From the NCBI GenBank assembly GCA_021791875.1, contig JAJYVU010000038.1:1-33526 (forward strand): 33,526 nt of DNA, in the 5' to 3' direction. Shown piece by piece: positions 23,884-31,592 of this stretch. The position numbers and the translations under genes are program-made. The notes under the pieces were generated by a model. That model was not told the origin of the DNA. It made no database searches and was given only the letters and a program-made list of their open reading frames with translations. The first letter of the stretch is position 1. Each line of letters starts with the position of its first letter. This DNA is from Acidobacteriota bacterium (GTDB lineage: Bacteria; Acidobacteriota; Terriglobia; Terriglobales; Acidobacteriaceae).

Positions 23884-25992
23884 TTACGAGCGGAGTTGCG
23901 CGCCGAGTTGCTGCATGGCGGTGATGATCTGCTGCGACCAGGACTGGAGGTCTTCGTCGCGGAGGGTGCGCTCGTGTGACTGGAAGACGGCGCCGAGGAG
24001 CAGCGAGTAGTGCCCAGCGGGAGCGCGGTCGCCACGAAGGACTTCGCGGGGCGCGTAGCTCTTGAGCTCCGGAATGGGCAGTGCGGCGAGGGCCTCGGCG
24101 AGGGTGCCGTAAGGGACCGAATCCGGCACGAGCAGGGAGAAGTCGCGGCGGACGGTCTGGAAGCGGGAGAGCTCCTCAAAGAGGGGCGAACGCAGAGACT
24201 GCTTGTAGAGACGGTCGAGGTAGAGTTCGCCGAGGAAGACGGGCTGGCGGAGCTTGCGCGCGGAGGCCGCGTCAGGATGAAGCTGGCCGAACCAGGCGAC
24301 GGTGCTGCCGTCGATGACGGCGCGTGCGCTGCGGCCGGGATGCAGCCAGGCGGGCATGAGGCCGGATTCGGCGGGGAAACGGTCGAAATAGAGCGAGCGG
24401 GAGCTGAAGGTGTGGAGCAGTTCTTCGAGGGCACCCTTGAGGTCGTAGAAATCGACGGGCGCAGGGCCGAAGGCGCGGCCGGTGGCGCCGAGGGTGAGCG
24501 CGGGGCGCTCGTCGACCTTGTCTGTGCTGCCGCTGAAGGTGGTGCCGAGTTCGAAGAGGGCGACGTCTTCGGCGTCGCGGCTGAGATTGGTTGCGAGCAT
24601 GGTGAGCATGCCGGGAAGCAGTGACGGGCGCAGCATGCCGGCTTCTTCACTGAGCGGGTTGCCGATGGGGACGGCGGAGCTGGGCTCTCGGGCGAAGAGT
24701 GCGGCGTCACCGGCGGCGCAGAAGGTGGAAGAGATGGCTTCGTTCCAGCCGAGGCCGAGGAGCTTGCGGCGGAGGGTGGATTCCTTCTCGGCCCAGGGCA
24801 GCTCAATGACGGAGCCGGCGAAGGCAGGCAAGGTGTTCTGGAAGCGGTTGTAGCCGTAGACGCGGGCGATTTCTTCGAGGAGGTCGATTTCGCGTTCGAG
24901 GTCGAGGCGCCAGCTTGGGAGGATGACGTCGTAGGTGTCTGCAGCGGTTTTCTTGAGCGTGCAACCGAGCCCGGTGAGGATGGTTTCCGCATCGGCGGCG
25001 GTGATGCCGGCGGGATCTTCGGTGGCGCCGAGGATGCGCCGGATTTCCGGCACGGCAAAGGATATGGCGGCGCGTTTGGCGGTGCGGGCCTCTGCTTCGG
25101 GAATGAGGACGTCTACGAGGTCGCCTTCAATGTGGCCGCCTGCTTCGAGGATGATGCGGCTGACGAGGGCATTAGCGATGGGCGGGGCATTGAAGTCGGC
25201 GCCGCGCTCGAAGCGGTGTGACGCATCGGTGTGGATGCCGTGACGGCGCGAGGAACGGCGGACGGTGGCAGGATCAAACCATGCGGCTTCGACGAGGATG
25301 TTTCTGGTGGTTTCGGAGATGGCGGTGTCGAGTCCGCCCATGACGCCGGCGAGGCCGACGGCTTTTTTTTCGTCGGCGACGACGAGATCGTCGGTGTCGA
25401 GGGTGCGCTCGATGCCGTCGAGGGTGACGAGCTTTTCGCCTTTGCGGGCGCGGCGGACGACGATGCCTCCTTCGAGCTTGTCGAGGTCGAAGGCGTGGGT
25501 GGGATGGCCCATGGCGAGGGTGACATAGTTGGTGGCGTCGACGGCGTTGGAGATGGGCTTTTGCTCGAGCAGCGCGAAGCGGTCGGCGATGATGCCGTGC
25601 GAGGGCCGGATGGTGACGCCGCGCAGGACGCGCGCGGTGAATCGGCCGCAGAGGGTGGGTTCTTCAATGCGGACTGGATAAGCGGGGTTAGAAACCGCAG
25701 GTCCCTCGGCTGCGTCGCCGCTTTGCGACGACTTCGCTCGGGATGACAATTCTGAGGAGAGCGGCTGTAACTGAAGACTGTAGATGGTGGCCGCTTCGCG
25801 GGCGATGCCATAGTGATTCATGGCATCGACGCGGTTGGTGGTGATGTCCATTTCGAAGACGGAGCCGTGCTCGCCGAGGTCGAAGACGCCTTCAACGGCT
25901 ATGCCGCGGAGGGTGAGGTCGTCGGCGAGTTGGCGGTCGGGAATGTCGAGTTGTGGCAGGTATTCGCGGAGCCACTGCGTAAGAATCTTCAT
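23884..25992 (-). CDS. pheT: Phenylalanine-tRNA ligase beta subunit, without the tRNA-binding OB domain
   Basis: 702 residues. The B1 start (MKILTQWLREYLPQLDIPDRQLADDL) runs straight into FEMDITTNRVDAMNHYGIAREAA, so the B2 EMAP/OB domain (about 100 residues, positions 40-150 in the E. coli protein) is absent. The B3/B4 editing region (RVLRGVTIRPSH, DATNYVTLAMGHPTHAFDLDKL), B5 and catalytic-like domains, and the C-terminal FDX-ACB domain (VRRDFSLLVPDSVPYGTL) are present. Residues about 79-102 come from an inserted repeat. It forms the alpha2-beta2 enzyme with PheS to charge tRNA-Phe. Its ATG overlaps the pheS stop (ATGA at 25989-25992). Confidence 0.95.
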   Translation of the reverse strand: MKILTQWLREYLPQLDIPDRQLADDLTLRGIAVEGVFDLGEHGSVFEMDITTNRVDAMNHYGIAREAATIYSLQLQPLSSELSSRAKSSQSGDAAEGPAVSNPAYPVRIEEPTLCGRFTARVLRGVTIRPSHGIIADRFALLEQKPISNAVDATNYVTLAMGHPTHAFDLDKLEGGIVVRRARKGEKLVTLDGIERTLDTDDLVVADEKKAVGLAGVMGGLDTAISETTRNILVEAAWFDPATVRRSSRRHGIHTDASHRFERGADFNAPPIANALVSRIILEAGGHIEGDLVDVLIPEAEARTAKRAAISFAVPEIRRILGATEDPAGITAADAETILTGLGCTLKKTAADTYDVILPSWRLDLEREIDLLEEIARVYGYNRFQNTLPAFAGSVIELPWAEKESTLRRKLLGLGWNEAISSTFCAAGDAALFAREPSSAVPIGNPLSEEAGMLRPSLLPGMLTMLATNLSRDAEDVALFELGTTFSGSTDKVDERPALTLGATGRAFGPAPVDFYDLKGALEELLHTFSSRSLYFDRFPAESGLMPAWLHPGRSARAVIDGSTVAWFGQLHPDAASARKLRQPVFLGELYLDRLYKQSLRSPLFEELSRFQTVRRDFSLLVPDSVPYGTLAEALAALPIPELKSYAPREVLRGDRAPAGHYSLLLGAVFQSHERTLRDEDLQSWSQQIITAMQQLGAQLRS
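25691..25750. repeat. CHPERS-type palindromic repeat inserted in frame in pheT
   Basis: About 60 bp with an inner stem CGTCGC (25713-25718)/GCGACG (25725-25730), plus outer CCC/GGG ends. On the minus strand it begins TGTCATCCCGAGCGAAG and runs to GGGACCTGCGGTTTC. In another frame it reads CHPERS, the mark of a dispersed intergenic repeat seen in acidobacteria and other phyla. In the PheT frame it gives SSRAKSSQSGDAAEGPA. Confidence 0.7.
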
Positions 25993-27098
25993 GCGAACTG
26001 CTCCAGGAAGCGCTGGTCGCCGGAGTAGAGGAGGCTGATGTCGGTGATGCCGTACTTCATCATGGCGATGCGGTCAACGCCCATGCCGAAGGCGAAGCCG
26101 CTGATCTTTTTGGGGTCGAAGGCGGGCTGCTTCTGCTGGGCGAAGCCGAAGACGGCGGGGTCGACCATGCCGCAGCCGAGGAGCTCGATCCAGCCGGAGT
26201 ACTTGCACTTGCGGCAGCCTTTGCCGCCGCAGAAGGGGCAGCTGATCTGGACGTCGGCGCTGGGTTCAGTGAAAGGGAAGAACGACGGGAAGAAGCGTGT
26301 TTTCACGCTGGAGCCGAAGAGCTCCTTCATGGCGTGGTCGAGCGTGCCCTTGAGGTCGGAAAACGTGATGTTCGTGTCGACGCAGAGGCCCTCGACCTGG
26401 TGGAAGATGGGCGAGTGGGTTGCGTCTGCCGCGTCGTTGCGGTGGACCTTGCCGGGAATGACGATGCGCACGGGCGGCGGCTGCTGCTCCATGGTGCGAA
26501 TCTGCACGGGCGAGGTGTGGGTGCGCATGAGCAGGCGGTCGCGCAGGGGCTTGCGCTCCTGTGCGGCGATGACGAGGGTGTCCTGGGTGTCGCGCGCGGG
26601 GTGGTTGGGCGGGAAGTTGAGGGACTCGAAGTTGTAGAAGTCGGTTTCGACCTCGGGGCCGACGCCGACGGAGTAGCCCATGCGCTGGAAGATGGCGATG
26701 ATTTCGTTCATCGTCTTGATGAGCGGATGCTCGGCGCCGAGGCGGCGCGCGCGGCCGGGGAGGGTGATGTCAATGGATTCGGCATCGAGCGCGGAGGCGT
26801 GCGAGGCGGTGCTGGCGGCTTCGAGAGCGGTTTCTACTTTGGTTTTGAGCGTGTTAAAGCGCTGGCCGAGGAGCTTTTTCGCCTCGACGGGAGCGGCCTT
26901 GAGCCATGCGTCACTGATGGCCTTGAGACGGCCCTGCTTGCGGCCCAGCCAGTGGAGGCGGAAGGCTTCGACGGATTCGGCGGAGCCGGCATCGATGGCG
27001 CGGGCGGAAGCTTCGACCTCGCGGGCGAGAGCGGCGAAGGCGGCGTCGAGCTCGGCCTCGCTCCAGCCGGCAAGGGTTGGGATGGGTTGGTCGGACAT
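25989..27098 (-). CDS. pheS: Phenylalanine-tRNA ligase alpha subunit
   Basis: 369 residues from MSDQPIPTLAG. An N-terminal coiled coil (about 12-85) is followed by the class II catalytic domain: LGAEHPLIKTMNEIIAIFQRMGY, HPARDTQDTL, PGKVHRNDAADATHSPIFHQVEG (motif 2) and GFAFGMGVDRIAMMKYGI (motif 3). CPFCGGKGCRKCKYSGW is the usual Cys cluster of the longer PheS group. It activates phenylalanine and charges tRNA-Phe with PheT. No good Shine-Dalgarno is present; TATCCT lies 11 nt upstream, so the leader may be very short. It is divergent from the carbonic anhydrase gene, 136 bp away. Confidence 0.96.
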   Translation of the reverse strand: MSDQPIPTLAGWSEAELDAAFAALAREVEASARAIDAGSAESVEAFRLHWLGRKQGRLKAISDAWLKAAPVEAKKLLGQRFNTLKTKVETALEAASTASHASALDAESIDITLPGRARRLGAEHPLIKTMNEIIAIFQRMGYSVGVGPEVETDFYNFESLNFPPNHPARDTQDTLVIAAQERKPLRDRLLMRTHTSPVQIRTMEQQPPPVRIVIPGKVHRNDAADATHSPIFHQVEGLCVDTNITFSDLKGTLDHAMKELFGSSVKTRFFPSFFPFTEPSADVQISCPFCGGKGCRKCKYSGWIELLGCGMVDPAVFGFAQQKQPAFDPKKISGFAFGMGVDRIAMMKYGITDISLLYSGDQRFLEQFA

Positions 27099-27222
27099 GG
27101 TTACTGTTGAGGATAAATCAATGCAGGGCGGCCCGACGGCTGCCGCGGCCCACACTTTCGCGCAACGGACCCGTGACAGTATGGGGCGCACACGATCCAT
27201 CGCGATGGAGACGGAGTGCATC

Positions 27223-27228
27223 TAGACT
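27223..27228 (+). promoter_or_regulatory. Candidate -10 of the gamma-carbonic anhydrase gene (leaderless)
   Basis: TAGACT is followed by 6 nt and the ATG at 27235. No Shine-Dalgarno and no clear -35 are seen. Confidence 0.4.
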
Positions 27229-27234
27229 AGGGTC

Positions 27235-27759
27235 ATGATTCGCGCATACCAGGGGCATGTGCCCGTGATTCCGGAGAGCTGCTACGTCGATGTTTCGGCG
27301 CAGGTGATTGGCGATGTGGTGCTGGGAGAGAACTCGAGCGTATGGATGAATGCTGTGGTGCGCGGGGATGTGCACTCGATCCGCATCGGGAGCAACAGCA
27401 ACGTGCAGGATTGCGCGGTGCTGCACGGGATGCGGTACAAGCATTCGGTGGAAGTCGGCGACTGGGTGACGATTGGGCACAACGCGACGGTGCATGGCTG
27501 CCTTGTGGAAGACGCGTGTCTGATCGGGATGGGCGCGACAATTTTGAACGGCGCGCGCATCGGCGAGGGAAGCATCATTGCCGCCGGGGCGCTGATTCCG
27601 GAGGGTATGGTGATTCCGCCGCGGTCACTGGTGGCGGGGCTTCCGGGCAAGGTGAGGCGCGAACTGGGGGATGAGGATTGTGAGCAGATCCTGATGTACG
27701 CGAGGAACTACCTGGATTACACGAAGTTTTATCTGGAAGAGTGCAAGAACTGGAAGTGA
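27235..27759 (+). CDS. Gamma-carbonic-anhydrase-family left-handed beta-helix protein
   Basis: 174 residues of hexapeptide repeats (QVIGDVVLGENSSVWMNAVVRGD, IGSNSNVQDCAVLHG, VGDWVTIGHNATVHGCLVED), then a C-terminal helix (CEQILMYARNYLDYTKFY). Three metal-binding histidines of the gamma class are visible: His64 (AVLHG), His82 (IGHN) and His87 (VHGC). The trimer binds zinc or iron at the subunit interfaces and may hydrate CO2. Many relatives of this size (YrdA/PaaY/CaiE-like) have low or unproven activity, so the enzymatic role is a family inference. Confidence 0.9.
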   Translation: MIRAYQGHVPVIPESCYVDVSAQVIGDVVLGENSSVWMNAVVRGDVHSIRIGSNSNVQDCAVLHGMRYKHSVEVGDWVTIGHNATVHGCLVEDACLIGMGATILNGARIGEGSIIAAGALIPEGMVIPPRSLVAGLPGKVRRELGDEDCEQILMYARNYLDYTKFYLEECKNWK

Positions 27760-27829
27760 AGCGGGCCGCGCAGGGGAGGGGATTGCGCGCGACGCGACCC
27801 GGATCAGGAAGATTGAGCAGTACGGCGAA

Positions 27830-28171
27830 TTACTTGATGTGCAGGTCGACGACTACTTTGGAGCGGGTGACGAAGCTGCTGATGGTGCGTACGGGGCTTT
27901 TCCTGCCCTTGTAGGCTGCCCAGATTTGCATATCCACGTTGGCCGGTGTGTAGCCAAAGAGGTATTTGCCATTGCTCTGTGTGATGTAGGTGAGGATGTC
28001 CTTGGACTGTGTGTTTTTGAGATAAACGATCGCTCCGGAAAGGACCTGATCGTTTGGACCGAGCACGGTACCCTGGATCGTTCGGGTGGTTGCGGCTTGG
28101 GCTGCGGCGAAGGGCAGAACCAGAACGAACAGAACAAGGCAGAGCAGCGCGCCACGGTAACGACGATTCAT
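27830..28171 (-). CDS. Small secreted carboxypeptidase-regulatory-like domain protein
   Basis: 113 residues. The signal peptide is RGALLCLVLFVLVLPFAAAQAA. A single beta-sandwich domain of the carboxypeptidase-regulatory/transthyretin type follows: TIQGTVLGPNDQVLSGAIVYLKNTQSKDILTYITQSNGKYLFGYTPANVDMQIWAAYKG (given in parts: TIQGTVLGPNDQ, AIVYLKN, GKYLFGYTPA). Such domains usually bind or scaffold at the cell surface and are abundant in acidobacteria. Its ATG overlaps the stop of the LysW-like gene (ATGA at 28168-28171), and its ribosome site lies in that gene. Confidence 0.85.
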   Translation of the reverse strand: MNRRYRGALLCLVLFVLVLPFAAAQAATTRTIQGTVLGPNDQVLSGAIVYLKNTQSKDILTYITQSNGKYLFGYTPANVDMQIWAAYKGRKSPVRTISSFVTRSKVVVDLHIK

Positions 28172-28362
28172 TCTTCCTCCTCATCGTCAGTGTAACCGCG
28201 GTCTTCGTCTTCGTAGTCTTCTTCGATGCGGGCCAGTTCGATAGGGTCGGTGCCGACGACTTCGTACTCGGTGCCGCACTCGTCGCAGATTACGGTGTCG
28301 CCCTCGTCTACTTCGTCTTCGTCGAAGTCGAGGGGGGTATCACATTCTGGGCAAATCGGCAT
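28168..28362 (-). CDS. LysW-like zinc-ribbon protein with acidic tail
   Basis: 64 residues, start fixed by a perfect AGGAGG 6 nt before the ATG. The ribbon is CPEC (residues 4-7) with CDEC (26-29), and the core VICDECGTEYEVVGTDPIEL matches the amino-group carrier LysW of lysine/arginine biosynthesis (CEDCGAELEVVGLDP-type). The C terminus is strongly acidic and ends in four Glu. LysW needs a C-terminal Glu (EDWGE) as the attachment site; here the sequence differs, so carrier function is uncertain. No lysX/lysZ/lysY/lysK-like gene is near. It could be a small zinc-ribbon protein of another role. Confidence 0.75.
   Translation of the reverse strand: MPICPECDTPLDFDEDEVDEGDTVICDECGTEYEVVGTDPIELARIEEDYEDEDRGYTDDEEEE
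28176..28181 (-). promoter_or_regulatory. Ribosome binding site embedded in the LysW-like tail codons
   Basis: Minus strand AGGAGG, inside the GAG GAG codons of the terminal Glu run, sits 4 nt before the ATG of the next gene. Confidence 0.75.
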
Positions 28363-28496
28363 GAGATCCTCCTGCTGATACAGATTGCTCGCTGCGAGTT
28401 GGGTGTATGATCGCGACCAGATTGCTGGTACGACTAGGCTAGTTTTGAAAAAAGCCGCGCTTCCGTCAAGCGGTGCGAGAGTGGGGAAACAAAAAG

Positions 28497-30002
28497 ATGA
28501 GACTATGGTCATTTTGGTTGCGTAGATGCCTGCTGCCAACTGCTGTGATGGTGGTTGCCGTCACAGCGCTGCCCGGCATGGCGCAGCAGCGGGATCTGTA
28601 TGCGATTGGCGAGCCGGTGCAGCCAATGCCGGTGGATCCAGCGATCGTGCACGCACTCCAGCAGGTTTCGGCGAAGAGGATTCACCAGACGATCGAGAAG
28701 CTGGTTTCTTTTCATACGCGGAGCACGCTTTCGATGGATGTGAAGGATCTGCCGCCGGGCGAAGGGATCAAGCCAGCGATTGCGTGGGTGACGGCGCAGT
28801 TTGAGGCGTATTCCAAGGCGTGCGGCGGTTGCCTGGAGGTGAAGCATGCCAGCTATACACAGATGCCGGGCAAGACGGGGTATTTGAAGCGGATTCCGGG
28901 ACCGACCGTGATTACAGATACTTACGCGATTCTGCGGGGTACGGACCCGGCGGAGGCGAACCGGATCATCCTGGTGACGGGGCATCTGGATTCGCGGAAC
29001 AGCAACAACTTTGACGGGCGCGGGGCGGCTCCGGGTGCGAACGACGACGGCAGCGGCACGGCCGTGAGTCTGGAATGCGCTCGGGTGCTGTCAAAGCTGC
29101 GGTTCCCGGCAACGCTGGTGTTTGTAGCCGAGGATGGCGAAGAGCAGGGTCTATTTGGGAGCAAGCATCTGGCCGAGGTGGCGAAGCAAGAGGGCTGGGA
29201 CATTGAGGCCGTGCTGAACAACGACATTGTGGGCGGCGATACGACGCCGGGCGACAAGTTGCAGGACCACAGGGTGGTGCGTGTGTTTTCCGAGCCTGTT
29301 CCGGCGGATGCAACGCCGCAGCAGGTGCGGGAACTGCTGATGCTGGGTTACGGGAGCGATTCGCCGTCGCGAGAGGAAGCGCGGGCGGTGACGGAGGTGG
29401 CACGCAGCTATGCGAAGGCCTATGGGCCGGATGGCTTTGTGCATCCGGTGCTGGAGTTCCGGCTGGACCGCTTTTTGCGGGGCGGGGATCACTACTCATT
29501 CAACCAGGAGGGTTTCCCGGCGATACGGTTTACGGAGTGGCGGGAGAATTTTCATCACCAGCACCAGAACGTGCGCGTCGTGGACGGCGTGCAGTACGGC
29601 GATCTGCCGCAGTTTGTGGATTTCCACTACGTGGCGAAGGTGGCCCGGATCAACGGCACCACGATGGCGTCGCTGGCGACAGCGCCTCCGCCTCCAGTGG
29701 ACGTGAAGATTGTGGTGAGCAAGCTGGACAACAACTCGACGCTGGAATGGAAGAACGGTCCGGGCGCGCCCACCGATACGCACTACATCGTGGTGTGGCG
29801 GCCGACGGCTGCTCCGGACTGGACGCGGCAGATTGACGCGGCGCAACTGGCGCACGTGCATGACGGCGCGTATGAGAAGAATGCGGATGGCAGTTACGTG
29901 GTGACGGTGCCTGTGTCAAAAGACAACGTGATTTTCGGCGTGGAGGCGGTTGGGGCGCACGGACAGCGGAGCACGGCGGTGGTCCCGATGCCGACGAGAT
30001 AG
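28497..30002 (+). CDS. Secreted M28-family zinc metallopeptidase
   Basis: 501 residues from the ATG at 28497. The signal peptide is LLPTAVMVVAVTALPGMAQQ. The M28 zinc centre is complete: His163 (TGHLDS), Asp183 (GANDDGSG, bridging), Glu215/Glu216 (EDGEEQGLFG; Glu215 base), Asp243 (NNDIVGGD) and His332 (GGDHYSF). The C-terminal part (about 405-500: VKIVVSKLDNNSTLEWK ... GVEAVGAHGQRS) resembles an FnIII-like domain. It is an exported aminopeptidase or carboxypeptidase; the specificity is unknown. It is divergent from the LysW-like gene, 134 bp away. Confidence 0.92.
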   Translation: MRLWSFWLRRCLLPTAVMVVAVTALPGMAQQRDLYAIGEPVQPMPVDPAIVHALQQVSAKRIHQTIEKLVSFHTRSTLSMDVKDLPPGEGIKPAIAWVTAQFEAYSKACGGCLEVKHASYTQMPGKTGYLKRIPGPTVITDTYAILRGTDPAEANRIILVTGHLDSRNSNNFDGRGAAPGANDDGSGTAVSLECARVLSKLRFPATLVFVAEDGEEQGLFGSKHLAEVAKQEGWDIEAVLNNDIVGGDTTPGDKLQDHRVVRVFSEPVPADATPQQVRELLMLGYGSDSPSREEARAVTEVARSYAKAYGPDGFVHPVLEFRLDRFLRGGDHYSFNQEGFPAIRFTEWRENFHHQHQNVRVVDGVQYGDLPQFVDFHYVAKVARINGTTMASLATAPPPPVDVKIVVSKLDNNSTLEWKNGPGAPTDTHYIVVWRPTAAPDWTRQIDAAQLAHVHDGAYEKNADGSYVVTVPVSKDNVIFGVEAVGAHGQRSTAVVPMPTR

Positions 30003-30051
30003 TTGTCAGTCCCCGGTTGTCAGTTTGCGCTGGACGAGAGAGTTTCGATTC

Positions 30052-30077
30052 CCCCCATCTCACCAGCGAGATGGGGG
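30052..30077. repeat. 10-bp perfect stem-loop in the gap after the M28 gene
   Basis: CCCCCATCTC (30052-30061), loop ACCAGC, GAGATGGGGG (30068-30077), then CACCGG. No T-run follows, so it looks more like a dispersed palindrome than a terminator. Confidence 0.5.
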
Positions 30078-30115
30078 CACCGGCTGAGTTTTGGGAGATT
30101 TGAGAGAATCGGGAT

Positions 30116-30922
30116 ATGCCACGGTATGGCGGGATTCTGAATTTTGGTGATTTTCGCGGGTTTACGCGCGACCTGGTGTTGTGGAACCTGGGCGCGTATT
30201 TTCTGCTGGTGCTGCTGCATCTGGCGTCCATGCAGGGCTATGGGATGGTGTTCGGGTTTCTGGCGCTGACGCCGGCGCTGTTTCTGCATGGATTTATCTG
30301 GCAGATTGTGACGTATCCCTTCATTCACCAGGGAATTCTGAATACGGCGTTTGAGCTGCTGTCGCTGTGGTTTCTGGGAAGCTTTCTGGAGGCGAACCAC
30401 GGGACGCGCTGGCTGGTGGAGATGTTTGCCGTGTCGGTGGTGGGCGCCGGGATTTCCGGAATTCTGCTGGCTGAGGCGCTGGGAGCCACGATGATACCGC
30501 TGATCGGGTGCTGGGGCGGGATTTTCGGCCTGCTGATCGCGTTTGGCGTGCTATACGCGGAGATGGAATTCATGATGTTTCCGCTGCCGATGATGATCAA
30601 GGCAAAGTACCTGGTGGCGGTGTATATGCTGATCACAATCGCGTTTCTGTTTTCGGGCGAGAAGGTGATTGCATTTTCGCAGCTGGGCGGGGCGCTGTTC
30701 GGGTACCTGTATATCAAGTTTGCACCGCGGCGGGGATTTTCGGCGGCGGGCCGCGCGCAGTACTTTGACTGGCGCAACCAGTATTACCGGTGGAAGCGGA
30801 AGCGGGCAGCGAAGAAGTTCCAGGTGTACATGAAGAAACAGAACCGGGACGTGCATTTTGACGATGACGGGAAGTACATCGACCCGGACAAGAACGGCAA
30901 CGACCGCAGCAAATGGAACTGA
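30116..30922 (+). CDS. Rhomboid-fold membrane protein lacking catalytic Ser and His
   Basis: 268 residues with six membrane helices (about 18-38, 45-68, 78-98, 103-125, 130-150 and 160-200). Rhomboid features are present: WQIVTYPFIHQGILNTAFELLSLWFLG (given in parts: WQIVTYPFIH, NTAFELLSLWFLG), the loop GCWGGIFGLL at the catalytic GxSG position, and AFSQLGGALFGYLY at the catalytic His position. The nucleophile Ser is Trp and the His is Gln, so it should be inactive, like iRhom/derlin-type pseudoproteases. The C terminus is highly charged (RWKRKRAAKKFQVYMKKQNRDV). No ribosome site is evident; GAGAAT lies 6 nt before the ATG. Confidence 0.8.
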   Translation: MPRYGGILNFGDFRGFTRDLVLWNLGAYFLLVLLHLASMQGYGMVFGFLALTPALFLHGFIWQIVTYPFIHQGILNTAFELLSLWFLGSFLEANHGTRWLVEMFAVSVVGAGISGILLAEALGATMIPLIGCWGGIFGLLIAFGVLYAEMEFMMFPLPMMIKAKYLVAVYMLITIAFLFSGEKVIAFSQLGGALFGYLYIKFAPRRGFSAAGRAQYFDWRNQYYRWKRKRAAKKFQVYMKKQNRDVHFDDDGKYIDPDKNGNDRSKWN

Positions 30923-30984
30923 GCGAGCGGCTCAGGCTGGTTCTGAGTCCATGAGCAGGTAGCCTGCCGGGAGGGCGTGCTGGT

Positions 30985-31539
30985 TCAGCTTTGCTTGCCG
31001 GCGTTGTTTGCGCCCAGCGGATCGCGGCGATAGAGCAACCATCCGGCGACGAAGAAAAGCGCCCCCAGCAGCACGGCTCCCCAGGGCAGCACGGAGAGGA
31101 TGCGGTTGCTGAAGGTGCCTTGCTGCCTGCCGCTGGCGGCGAGAAATCTTGCGAAAACGAGAGTTCCGCCAGAGTGGGTATATTGCCCCTCGACGGCCTG
31201 ACCTGCGCGGAAGAAGCTGGAGCTTCGGTCACTGTGGAGGGTGAGCATGCAGCCATTCCTGAGCTGGACCTGCAGCGTGGCGTGCGATGCCTTGCCGCCG
31301 GTCTGCTGGACGGAGGCGATGGTTCCGGCAAAAGGCAAGGGGGGCTCGGTGGTCTGGCGCAGGAGGGTAGGGGTTCCGAAGGCGATCAGGGCGAGGCCGA
31401 CGCAGGCGTAGCTGAGGAATTTTGCGCGGCCTTTGCGGGGCGAAACCGGAGCTGTGCCAGTGATCCAGGCGGCGACAAGCGCGCCGAGGAAGAGCACGGT
31501 GGCGAGCGCGTAGAAGAGGAGCGAGACGCTTTCAGGCAC
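30985..31539 (-). CDS. Small membrane protein, three helices
   Basis: 184 residues if translation starts at GTG (31539), where TATACT lies 6 nt upstream; upstream frame extensions are Arg/Pro-rich and look non-coding. Helices are at about 5-25, 42-62 and 148-168. The middle soluble part (FAGTIASVQQTGGKASHATLQVQLRNGCMLTLHS ... VEGQYTHSGGTL, given in parts) is beta-rich and recalls DUF3592-type domains. The C terminus is YRRDPLGANN. It is a single gene with no recognised family and unknown function. Confidence 0.65.
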   Translation of the reverse strand: MPESVSLLFYALATVLFLGALVAAWITGTAPVSPRKGRAKFLSYACVGLALIAFGTPTLLRQTTEPPLPFAGTIASVQQTGGKASHATLQVQLRNGCMLTLHSDRSSSFFRAGQAVEGQYTHSGGTLVFARFLAASGRQQGTFSNRILSVLPWGAVLLGALFFVAGWLLYRRDPLGANNAGKQS

Positions 31540-31545
31540 AGATGG

Positions 31546-31551
31546 AGTATA
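31546..31551 (-). promoter_or_regulatory. Candidate -10 of the three-helix membrane protein gene (leaderless)
   Basis: Minus strand TATACT, 6 nt before the GTG start at 31539. Confidence 0.5.
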
Positions 31552-31564
31552 CGGGCTGCGGGGC

Positions 31565-31592
31565 AAAAAAGGGGCCCCTCGGGGGAGGGGCC
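31565..31592 (-). terminator. Rho-independent terminator on the minus strand
   Basis: Minus strand: GGCCCCT, loop of 6, AGGGGCC, then CC and six T (31565-31570). It sits just upstream of the next promoter and insulates it from upstream minus-strand transcription. Confidence 0.65.

Noticed and set aside
25113..25811. Ser/Pro-rich open frame containing CHPERS
   Set aside because: Alternate frame of pheT; useful only for recognising the repeat.
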